A DNA stretch of 64,000 nt. Origin: Apium graveolens (taxonomy: Eukaryota; Streptophyta; Magnoliopsida; Apiales; Apiaceae). Positions 33,421-43,508 of this stretch are shown here, in pieces. A program made the position numbers and the translations under genes. Within the stretch, counting starts at the first letter, position 1, and the number at the start of each line of letters is the position of its first letter. The notes under the pieces were generated by a model. The model did no database searches, was not told where the DNA came from, and saw only the letters and a list, made by a program, of their open reading frames with translations. Where the stretch lies: assembly GCF_009905375.1 (NCBI RefSeq), contig NC_133650.1:62747669-62811668 (forward strand), written 5' to 3'.

Positions 33421-34650
33421 TGGTCTTTGTGATTGCAGGGCAACAGGAAAAACATCCTAGTTCTAGACAGTGGATGTTCAGGACAAATGACTGGAAATAA
33501 AGCCTTGCTATAAGACTTTGTGGAGAAAGCTGGCCCAGGAGTTTCTTATGGAGATGGAAATATGGGAAAGACTTTGGGATATGGCAATATCAATCTTGGG
33601 AATGTCATCATTGAAACAGTAGCTCTTGTCTCAGGACTTAAACATAATCTGCTAAGTGTGAGTCAAATATGTGACAGAGGTTATCATGTAGATTTCTTTG
33701 AAGAACACTATGAAGTTGTAAGTAATTCTACATGCAAAGTAGTTCTGAAAGGTTACAGGCATGGTAACATTTATGAAGCCAGACTTTCAACAAACTCTGA
33801 TGGTTCCGCAATCTGTCTGTTGAGTAGAGCATCAATTGAAGAAAGCTGGAATTGGCACAAAAGACTCTCTCATTTAAATTTCAACAATATAAACGAGCTA
33901 GTAAAGAAAGATCTTGTGAGAGGACTGCCAAAATCAGTATTTGCTCCTGATGGCCTTTGTGATTCATGTCAAAAGGCAAAACAAAGAAAATATTCATTTA
34001 AGAGCAAAACTGAATCCTCAATTCTTGAGCCTTATCACCTACTGCATGTTGATCTATTTGGTCCAGTCAATGTCATGTCAATTGTAAAGAAGAAATATGC
34101 TATGGTTATAGTGGATGAGTTCACAAGATACACTTGGGTGTATTTCTTGGACAAGAAGAATGAAATTGTATCTACTCTAACTGATCATGTCAGATAGCTG
34201 GATAAATTGGTCAAAGATTCTGTCAAAATTATAAGAAGTGATAATGGCACTGAGTTCAAGAATTCAATCATGGAAGAGTTCTACAAAGAGCATGGAATTA
34301 AGCAGGAATTTTCTGCACTTGGAACTCCACAGCAAAATGGATTTGTAGAAAGAAAGAACAAGACTCTCATTGAAGCTACACGAACTATGCTTGATGAAGC
34401 AAATCTACCAACCTACTTTTGGGCTGAAGCTGTGCAGATTGCTTGTTTTATATAAAATGCTACACTCATAAACAAGCATGGAAAAACACCATATGAGATG
34501 GTGAAGAAAAAGAAGCCAAATCTGAAATACTTTCATGTATTTGGATGTAAGTGTTTTGTTCTTAAGACTTATCCTGAACAGTTGTCAAAATTTGATCTAA
34601 AAGCTGATGAAGGAATTTTTGTTGGATATCCACTTTCCACAAAAGCCTTC
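33421..34650 (+). pseudogene. pol: F protease and integrase (cut by E)
   Basis: This is the same frame as gag, after the TAG/TGA pair at 33418 and 33430. Protease has VLDSGCSGQMTG. The GAG-pre-integrase finger shows WNWHKRLSHLNF and LCDSCQKAKQ. The integrase core has HVDLFGPV, RSDNGTEF and the Glu in NGFVERKNKTL, so the catalytic triad is intact. The tail reaches FVGYPLSTKAF, where E is inserted. Stops at about 33511, 34195 and 34453 disable it. The order PR-INT before RT is diagnostic of copia. Confidence 0.92.
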
Positions 34651-35245
34651 TGTTAGGTCACACAACATTGTAGAAGGGGGTTGAATACAGTGTTTAATAC
34701 AATCAAATCGATTTCGAACACAGGTAACAATAAACATATATATTCAATATAATAAACTCTGTTACAATGGAACTGTTCTCTCTCAGTGATGAAAAAATAT
34801 CACGAGAGCTGCTAGGTTACAATGTATGATCTTCTCGATAATGATAACACATATAGTGTAAACCTATATCTGTGTTTATATAGTACACAGTTACAAGATA
34901 AATTCAAATTGATATGGAATATAATTCTGTCTCCTAAAATATATCAATTGGATATCTTATACAAGTCTTCTTATCTTCTAACTCTTTCCATGCATATATT
35001 CTTTTATATTAGTCTCGATCTTCTTTCCTGTAAATCAGCTTCCTTCCTTAACTGTAAGTCCTCCCGTACTTAAGTTCTGATATCTATCTTCTGATATTTA
35101 TCTTCTGATAACCTAAGTTCTGATATCCTTAAGTTCTGGATTCCAGTAAGTACTGATTCCAGTAAGTACTGATATTTCCTGTTTGTTAAGATCTGAAAAC
35201 TAAACATGAAACACATTAGACATAACATCTCAAATATATCTAACA
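34651..35245 (-). repeat. 3' LTR of E
   Basis: 595 bp, TGTTAG...CTAACA ends. It is the inverse-oriented homologue of the F LTR. The reverse complement of the TATATAAA box is at 34875-34882. Confidence 0.95.
34875..34882 (-). promoter_or_regulatory. TATA box in E LTR
   Basis: TATATAAA on the minus strand, conserved with F's LTR at 30794. It would direct transcription leftwards into F. Confidence 0.5.
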
Positions 35246-35259
35246 ATCTCCCCAACTTG
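35246..35259 (-). other. Polypurine tract of E
   Basis: On the minus strand this reads CAAGTTGGGGAGAT and abuts the 3' LTR. This is typical of SIRE elements. Confidence 0.9.
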
Positions 35260-35380
35260 TATATTGTGCAAAAATATACAAGTTAATAGATTTGATGATG
35301 TCAAAAACATTTAAGTTCAAATGCAATGAGAGTTTAATAAGACTATTAACTACAACTTAGTCCTTGTAGCTTTACCAACA

Positions 35381-38134
35381 TCATTGGATCAATCTGAATC
35401 CATAATGATTCATAACAAAATCTTTTACCAGCTTATCTTCAGCTTTTCTCAGAACTTCAACTAACTGTGTTTTGACCTGCATCAGTTCTTCATCTTTACT
35501 ATCACCAATTTGATAAATGACTGTTCTGAGAGCTTGAATTGATGTTCTTTCAAGTCCATCACCAAGTCTGATAACTCTAGGATGGAAGAGTCTTCATTAT
35601 AACATAAGCATCTTCCTTTCAGAATAACTTCCACCTTAGCAGAATTCTTCAGCATAGGAATTTCTCTTACATAATCTTCAGTAATCATTGGTATATACTG
35701 AGAAGTCTGTGTACTAGAGATTCTAAGTAGATCTCTTATAGCCTTCAAAATGTATTTAGACCAACTTCTTATAACATCAGATTTTACTTCCAGAAGATAG
35801 TGAATATATTGAAGTTCTCTAACAGACTTCTTTAGCACATCAGTATCAGCTAGTCTGTAAGTTAGTCCATCATTGAGAGATAAGATCAATTTCTCCTTTA
35901 GATTATCTTTATCATGTGCATCTATCACAATTTGAGCAGACAACACTTTGTCATGGTACTTTTGTTTTATTTGTTTATATGGTTTGTCTGTCAACATGAA
36001 AGGATCTCTTAGAGTAACTTCTACTCCTGTTTGTATCTTCTCTTCATCAGAACCTAATCCAGCTCTCTCTCTAGGTTGCTTGGCTCTCAACCCAAATTTT
36101 GCGAGTTGATTAATCATAAGATTGGATTTTGGTTCAACTGGAGTAGATTTCTTCCATAACAGCTTCTTCTTATCAGCAATTGTCATCTTTTTCAAATCAA
36201 CTTGATCAGAATTTGCTGTTTCTTCTGTAACTTGCTGTTCTTCATCCTGAACAACTTGAGCAGTGTCAGAGGTTGTTTTAGATTCTTCAATTATCTTTCT
36301 TCTCTTCAGAATTTGAACAGTTTCATCTTCTATCAAATTATCATCATGCATTGTAGTTTGATAGACTGGAAGGAAGAACTTATCTTTTTCTCAATCTTTA
36401 AAGGTTCACCAACCTTTTCTTTTCCTTTTGACTTAGGATCAATCTCAGTTTGTGATCTAGTCTTGGACTTTGAAGTCTCAAAATTTGACTTTTCCTTGAT
36501 CACAATGCCTTTTTCCTTAGGCCTTGGAGGTTTCTTTGCATCAGAAGCTTTATACTTAAGATTTGTCTTCTCAACTGCAAATCTAGCTTCTTCCTCCATG
36601 AGTGTTTCCAAATCCATTCCTGGATTTTATTTCAGAAATAATCTTCTAGCTATCTCCTTATCAAGTGTCTGGATTTTAGGATCTTTGTAATAAACAGTAG
36701 TCTGCTTCCCTTTTAGCTTCAGAGTTTGTAAAAACTTCAGAGAGACCTTAGATCATGACTGAATCAGAATATTAGAACTTGACATCGGACTTTGTTTATC
36801 AGAACTTGACTTGTTCTGTGTAGAAGATTTGCTAACATCAGAAATTACTTTCTGTGAAGATTTTCCTTGAACTTTTCCTTGACCTCTGCTCTTATCAGAG
36901 TTTCCCTGGTCATCACCTTTATCATCCTTCTTCTTCAGTATTTGAGTAGGTGAGCATTTGGACTTAACTACCTTCTCCCCCTTTTTGGCATCATCAGGAA
37001 GTAAGAGAGAGAGAGAGAGAGAAGAAGTTCAACTGAAGATTGGATTTCATCCAATTGAGCTTTTTGAGAAGCTTGATTAGCCGGGACCTCATCAATTTGG
37101 GTCTGTTGCTTCTCTTGAATCTTCTCAATGGCTTAAATTTTCTCAAGAGTAGGTCTGATATATCTATTCTTGTCAAGCTTGATCTGTAGATCTAGCTTAT
37201 CAGCTTTTTCCTTTAGTGTATCAACCGTATCATGAGTAGAAGAATGTAGACCTTGAAGATGTTTGGTAGATAGAGCAGTGATCTTGAGTTGTGTCTTTAA
37301 ATCAGCATTTGTGAGCAACTCATCAGCTTTAGCAATATGCTCTGTTAGAACGTTAGAGCTTGGAATGAAATCAGTGTCATTCCACTTCTTGGTCCACTCC
37401 ACACCTCTGTGAGTATTCTCCCAAGGAATATGTGCTTCCTTTTCAACAAATTTTTTCACCAGTGCTTCCTTGCCTAGTATGGGAACTGGAGTCTCAACAG
37501 AAACACTGTCTTCAGAACTTGAGGAATACTCATTATGTTCTGAAAGCACAACAGTGTGTGATGCAACTGGAGATTCAGGAATAACATTATCTAAATTCTG
37601 AGCATCAGAATTTATCTCCAGAGATGGTGTGGTTGGTGTAGATGATATCCCAACATTTAAAATTGGAGAATGGGTTGGAGATTGCTGAGCTTCTGTAGAT
37701 GGAGCTTCCAGATAAAAAACATTTTGTAGATTCAAATTGTGAATATCTATCTCAGAGTTTTCAGTTTGTTCTTTAGCATCATCTGTAGCTTTAATAGGAG
37801 AGACAGGAGGGGTAACCACTGTATCATTAACAGTGTCTTTGGCTTGAGCTGGAAGGGCTTCACTGATAACTGGTTCTTGTGAGATCAGAGATTCCCGATC
37901 CCCTTTCTCAGCTTCTTCAGTATCTTCTGATGGAGCCTTAACCAAATACCTCCTAGCCTTCATTTTCTTCAATCTCCTTGCCAATGAAGGAGTTGCTTCT
38001 GCAGCAATGGAACTTACATATTTCTTTCTTTTCAAAGTATCAGAACTTTGAGCTGCTATTTCTTTCTGAGAAATAACATTCGCAGCTTCAACTGTCACAG
38101 GTTCTGATGCATGAACCTGTGCTTCAACTGTTTC
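35381..38134 (-). pseudogene. Long 3' ORF of E (position of the SIRE env-like ORF)
   Basis: Downstream of RNase H on the minus strand, a frame opens at 38134 after a TGA and can be followed to TGA 35381 across three frameshifts: in the GA microsatellite at about 37004-37022, near 36350 and near 35590. Nonsense codons occur at 37133 and in the 36630-36760 stretch. The inferred protein is about 900 residues, rich in Lys, Glu, Ser and Thr. It has a basic block (ARRLKKMKARR), Pro/Thr/Ser-rich linker, a coiled-coil-like stretch (DTVDTLKEKADKLDLQIKLD) and a C-terminal helical part ending GFRLIQ. I see no signal peptide, hydrophobic membrane span or Cys pattern, so an envelope role is not supported. 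Function unknown. Confidence 0.7.
37004..37022. repeat. GA microsatellite inside the E 3' ORF
   Basis: Nine GA units on the plus strand (TC on the coding strand) encode Leu/Ser. The frame that continues as LLPDDAKKGEKVV is two bases out of register with the upstream frame, so a change in repeat number probably caused the shift. Confidence 0.8.
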
Positions 38135-38387
38135 TCAAATAATCACAATTTATTTTTGACCATAATTTTAATCAAAACATTCATCAAAAGATATAGTTCA
38201 AATAGATGAAGTAAAGATTAAAAAATTACAATTAGAACATTCACAGTCACATAATATGAGGGAAACATAGACTAAATCTTGCAATTACATTTCATAAAAT
38301 TTGTAGATTACATGCAAAAATTAGAAGATAGTCCTAGTCTAAGATGGTTATCATAAACAGCCTTAGTCTAGGAAGAAAACCTATCAA

Positions 38388-38654
38388 TTAGTTCCTCCTG
38401 CTGCTGACAAAGAGCAAAGCAAGACGGATGATCCGTACTTGCTGAAGGAGAGCCTCTCTCCTTTCTTCTTGCAATCAATCAGGATGGAGCTGATAGTCCA
38501 TCAAAAAGAACAAGAGGTTTGTGTGAACCTCTTGTGGAACAGAGTTCCAGATCTCTTCAGGAATGGCGGTGACATGCTACTCCTGTTGCCAGTCATCACA
38601 ACTCAACTCTACATTGAAATTTTCATAGTTCATGAACAAGTTGAAAAGAACCAT
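38388..38654 (-). pseudogene. Small 88-codon ORF upstream of the E 3' ORF
   Basis: On the minus strand the ATG at 38654 starts MVLFNLFMNYENFNV and, apart from two stops, the frame runs to TAA at 38388. The stops fall after DDWQQE and after YQLHPD. Both would be TGG (Trp) with a single G-to-A change. The rest is coherent: AIPEEIWNSVPQEVHTNLL, then LQEERREALLQQVRII. Composition is balanced, with a helical C-terminus. It lies in the gap between RNase H and the long 3' ORF and could be a separate small gene or first exon of it. I do not recognise a domain. Confidence 0.5.
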
Positions 38655-40124
38655 TTTTGTTTATGAAGAAGAAAAATGATGAGAATTAAGAGAGAGAATG
38701 AGTTTGTGAGAAAATGGCAGATGATTTGGCTAACATGAATTATCGGTTTAAATAGCCATCGGAATACTAAGGGACTCGGGACTATTTAACGATTAAGAGT
38801 AGAAATTATGATGCCTCGTCTCCCTAGACCGATATGTAATAATAAAAGTCAGTAAAAAGTTAAAGCAGGAGTTAATGGGCACTGTAAATAAGTAACAATT
38901 ACTGTGCACATGCAATTTTTCAAGACAAACACGTTTACCACTAACCCTTAATGATTATGACTGTTTTTATCTCACCTAAATATTCTGATTAATTATGACC
39001 ATTCAGTATTTACCACAAATAAGTCAAGTAAAGAATAATTCCACGTTAGCATCAGAGATTCCATCAGGATTTAATATCAGAACTTTAACTTATATCAGAT
39101 TTTAACAGTCATCAGAATATGGCTTCTGTACTCAAAAAGTGAATATCTTTTTCTGTGATTCTTTATACAAATACTAACTCGATTCTCCAGAGTTTAATCA
39201 TTAGAACTTTCATCAGAACTTGTCCTCAGAATTTATGCAAATGACACTTAACTGTTTGTCAAAAACAACTTAATCACCACAATAATTTTCATCATTCATA
39301 TGGAGTGAAAGTGTATACATTCAGCAGGATATCAGATAAAGATTAAGGTCTGATAAACATCGGTACATCTTAGAAATAAGTCATAACTAAGAAAAGTGCT
39401 TAAAATCTATCATCAATTATGAAGTCTACTCAAGAACAAATTTATTCAAGAGTCCACCTCAACCATTTGTGCTCATTTTATGCATCTTTTGAAATTCCTT
39501 TTTACACTGGCTTCTCAGTGTAAGTGAGTCACAACTGCTTATCAGAATTTATGCTATTATCAGAGTATTTCTCCAGTAATCAGAGAATGTGAAAAGTCAC
39601 CAAGAAAAAATTATTTGCTTTTCTAATGCATATTACTTAATACTAGCAATGCACTTGGGTCTTCCCTTCCACATATTTACTCTAGATCTCAAAGGAGTAC
39701 CTGACTTTTATTTTCTTTTCTTTTGATAAGTGAGGCTTATCAGCATTTAGTTCATCCTTAAGATTTACTGACATCATAATTTAATAGATAAGAATCAAGA
39801 ATCTAGTTTGTAACTTAGTAATAAGATACACAAAGTAAACTTGACTAAGCTCAAAATCAGAATTTTCCTGTGTTAATGAGTGTCCACATAAACAACTAAT
39901 TCAAACATGGGATTTCTAGTATGTTAAAGACTACTAGGTCAGCATCTAGCACAGTTATCCTCATTAGATTGAATAGTCCCAGAACATTCAAAACACTATC
40001 AGAGTTTAAAGATCCACATTAGATAACAATCAACATTTAATGAATTTTAATTAAAGAACAGATTTTATGAAAATAAAACAATCTGTAAACACTAATCATA
40101 AAGTCTGATGCATGAGAACAAAAA
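38655..40124 (-). other. E spacer between RNase H and the 3' ORFs
   Basis: These ~1.5 kb of AT-rich DNA carry no supportable ORF in either strand. They contain many short TCAGAA/TCTGAT motifs, also frequent in E's 3' region and LTR. Long spacers at this place are usual in SIRE elements. A promoter or intron for the 3' ORFs could lie here, but no signal stands out. Confidence 0.5.
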
Positions 40125-41667
40125 CTAAACAGATTTAGAGAAAGAACCTGAAACCATGCCAAGTTCACTTACCAGTCTTGTAAAAGTAGCTTCATATAGT
40201 GATTTTATGAAGATATCTGCTAGTTGTTGATCAGTTGGAACAAAATGCAAATCGACTATACCTTCCATCACATGTTCCCTTATAAAATGGTACCTAATGC
40301 TGATGTGCTTTGTCATTGAGTGTTGAAATGGATTACCCGTCATAGCAATAGCACTTTGATTATCACAGTATATAGGGATTTTAGAAAATTCTAACCCATA
40401 ATCCAGTAACTGATTCTTCATCCAAAGAATCTGTGCACAACAGCTTCCTGCAGGAATATATTCTGCTTCTACAGTTGATATGGAAATTGACTTCTGTTTC
40501 TTGCTAAACCAAGAAACCAATCTGCCTCCAAGAAATTGGCAGCTTCCAGTAGTGCTTTTCCTGCCTATTTTGCATCCTGCAAAATCTGCATCTGAGTAAC
40601 CTATTAACTTAAAATTTGATTCTCTAGGATACCACAATCCCAGATCAGCTGTACCCTTAAGGTACTTGAAAATTCTTTTCACAGCTATTAAGTGAGGTTC
40701 TCTTGGATCAGCCTGAAATCTTGCACAAAGACAGGTAGCATACATGATATCAGGTCTACTTGCAGTTAAATAGAGTAAAGAGCCAATCATACCTCTGTAG
40801 TTAGTAATATCTACTGATGAATTAGTATCTTTATCTAACTTGGTTGCAATGGCCATTGGAGTGGATGCAGTTGAACAATCTTGCATTCAAAATTTCTTTA
40901 GTAAATTTCTGGTGTACTTGGATTGACAGATAAAAGTACCTTCTTCATTCTGCTTGACTTGAAGTCCGAGAAAATAGCTGAGTTCTCCCATCATACTCAT
41001 TTGATATCTTGACTGCATTAGCTTTACAAACCTCTCACAGAGTTTGGCATTTGTAGAACCAAATATGATATCATCAACATTTATCTGTACCAAAAGTAAG
41101 TCCTTTCCATGGTTGAGGTAGAACAGTGTTTTATCAATTGTACCTCTGTGAAATCCACTTTCCAGAAGGAATTGAGCTAAAGTCTCATACCATGCTCTAG
41201 GAGCTTACTTAAGGCCATAAAGTGGTTTGTCAAGCCTGTAGACATGATTTGGAAATTTTGAATCTACAAAGCCTGGTGGTTGTTCAACATAGACCTCTTC
41301 TTCCAATTCTTCATTAAGAAAAGCACTTTTCACATCCATTTGAAAGACTTTAAACTTTTTGTGAGAAGCATAAGCCAAAACGATTCTTATGGCTTCCAAT
41401 TTAGCAATTGGTGCAAATGTTTCATCATAATTAATATCCTCCTGTTGAGAGTAGCCATTAGCAACCAACCTTGCTTTATTCCTTGTAATTATGCCATCAC
41501 TGTCAGTTTTGTTTCTGAACACCCATTTTGTGCTAACTACTGATATGTTCTTTGGTCCTTGGCACTAGGGTCCAGACTTTATTTCTTTCAAATTTATTTA
41601 ACTCTTCTTGCATTGCTTGCACCCAATCAGCATCTTGAAGAGCTTCTTCCACTTTCTTTGGTTCAGT
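40125..41667 (-). pseudogene. pol: E reverse transcriptase and RNase H
   Basis: The minus-strand copia RT begins with ADWVQAMQEELNKFERN (about 41620), then [44 protein letters not shown] and LDKPLYGLK followed by a stop at 41205 where Gln is normal. The catalytic box is INVDDIIFGS, with Asn replacing the usual Tyr but the Asp pair kept. It continues GELSYFLGLQV and, after a stop near 40887, SRPDIMYA. RNase H (40886-40125) has SDADFAGC, GRKSTTG, TVEAEYIPA, DNQSAI, KHISIRYHFIRE and ends SGSFSKSV. RT follows integrase, as in all copia elements. Confidence 0.9.
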
Positions 41668-43269
41668 TTAAGATAGAAAAGAATGATAGAGACATTCATT
41701 TGAGGTTGCAGTTCTAGTTCTGACACCTGCTTCAGGATCTCCAATTATTAATTCTGGTGTATGTGATTTGGTCCACTTCCTTGCAGATTGAAGTTGACTT
41801 CTAGAACTGGATCCTCTCCCATGATCCATGTTGTCTCCATCAGCATTTTCTGATGCTCCCCCTATAGTTATGCTCTCTGAGACTTCACAATTTGAATTGG
41901 ATCCTTCAGGATTTGAATTATCAGAGTTTTCAGAATTATCAGAATTTGGCTCATCAGAACTAGATGAATCAGAACTTGAAGAGCCAGTGACAGGTTCTGA
42001 TGCTTCTTGAGAGTCTTGAGATGTGGTAGAATCTTCAGCTTGCTCCCCCTGGACAGGTGCATTTTCCTTTGGAGTTGTTACCACAGATTCAATGACATCA
42101 GTACTTACACGATCAAAGTATAAGTCATCAGAATTTACAGAATCAGAATTTAAGTCTTCATTTTCAAATCTCAGCTGATCATGATCATTGAAATCTTCAA
42201 GTCCAGTAATCTTCTTATTATCAAAAGATACATTGATAGATTCCATGACAACCCTTGTTCTTAAATTGAAGACTCTGAAGGCTTTTGTGGAAAGTGGATA
42301 TCCAACAAAAATTCCTTCATCAGCTTTTAGATCAAATTTCGACAGCTGTTCAGGATGAGTCTTAAGAACAAAACACTTGCAACCAAATACATGAAAGTAT
42401 TTCAGATTTGGCTTCTTTTTCTTCACCATCTCATATGGTGTTTTTACATGCTTGTTTATGAGTGTTACATTCTGTGTAAAACAAGCAGTCTGCACAGCTT
42501 TAGCCCAAAAGTAGGTTGGCAGCTTTGCTTCATCAAGCATAGTTTGTGCAGCTTCAATGAGAGTCCTGTTCTTTCTTTCTACAACTCCATTTTGATGTGG
42601 AGTTCCAGGTACAGAAAATTCCTGTTTGATTCCATGCTCTTTGCAGAACTCTTCCATGATTGAATTCTTGAACTCAGTGCCATTATCACTTCTTATAATT
42701 TTAACAGAATCTTTGACCAACTTATTCAGCTTTCTGACATGATTAGTTAGAGTAGATGCAGTTTCATTCTTCTTGTGAAAGAAATACACCCAAGTGTACC
42801 TTGTGAACTCATCCACTATAACCATAGCATATTTCTTCTTTGCAATAGACATGACATTGACTGGACCAAATAGATCAACATGCAGTAGGTGATAAGGATC
42901 AAGAATTGATGACTCAGTTTTGCTCTTGAAAGAAGATTTTCTTTGTTTTGCCTTTTGACAAGAATCACAAAGGCCATCAGGAGCAAATACTGATTTTGGC
43001 AGTCCTCTCACAAGATCTTTCTTTACAAGCTCATTTATGTTGTTGAAGTTTAAATGAGAGAGTCTTTTGTGCCAATTCCAGCTTTCTTCAATTGATGCTC
43101 TACTCAACAGACAGATTGCAGAACCATCTGAACTTGTTGAAAGTCTAGCTTCATAAATGTTACCATGCCTGTAACCTTTCAGAACCACTTTTCCTGTAGA
43201 ATTGCTTACAACTTCACAGTGTTCTTCAAAGAAATCCACATGATAATCTCTGTCACAGATTTGACTCAC
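41668..43269 (-). pseudogene. pol: E integrase
   Basis: This uninterrupted 533-codon minus-strand stretch is the best preserved enzyme here. Finger: WNWHKRLSHLNF and LCDSCQKAKQ. Core: HVDLFGPV, RSDNGTEF and NGVVERKNRTL, so the D,D,E triad is present. It continues through VFGCKCFVLKTHP and FVGYPLSTKAFRVFN, then a long acidic Ser/Asp/Asn-rich linker (SSSDSSSSDEPNSDNSENS) typical of the SIRE INT-RT junction. It ends near 41668, with the RT frame shifted relative to it. Homologous to F 33650-34650. Confidence 0.9.
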
Positions 43270-43508
43270 ACTCGGCAGATTGAGTTTAAGTCCTGAGACA
43301 AGAGCTACTGATTCAATGATGACATTTTCCCAAGATTAATATTGACATATCCCAGAGTTTTTCCCATGTTGCCATCTCCATAAGAAACTCATGGGACAAC
43401 TTTCTCCACAAAGTCTGAGAGCAGGGCTTTATTTCCAGTCATATGTCCTGAACATCCACTATCCAGTACTAGGATGTTTTTTCTGTTGCCCTGCAATCAC
43501 AAAGACCA
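43270..43508 (-). pseudogene. pol: E protease
   Basis: On the minus strand, after the TAG/TGA pair at the gag border, the frame reads GNRKNILVLDSGCSGHMTG with an intact DSG active site, then NKALLSDFVEK. Stops and shifts follow between about 43400 and 43275 before the integrase frame. Its position matches F 33433-33640. Confidence 0.8.

Larger units (their letters stand above)
30462..34650 (+). mobile_element. Element F: Ty1/copia SIRE/Maximus-type, 5' portion
   Basis: F is a plus-strand copia element inserted in G's leader. Visible parts: 5' LTR, primer site, long gag with CCHC knuckles, protease and integrase. Integrase is cut at 34650 by element E, of the same family in the opposite orientation. 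RT, RNase H, any 3' ORF and the 3' LTR of F must lie past the right end of the window. All parts share one frame, broken by stops at 31195, about 31540, 33418, 33430, about 33511, 34195 and 34453. Confidence 0.92.
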
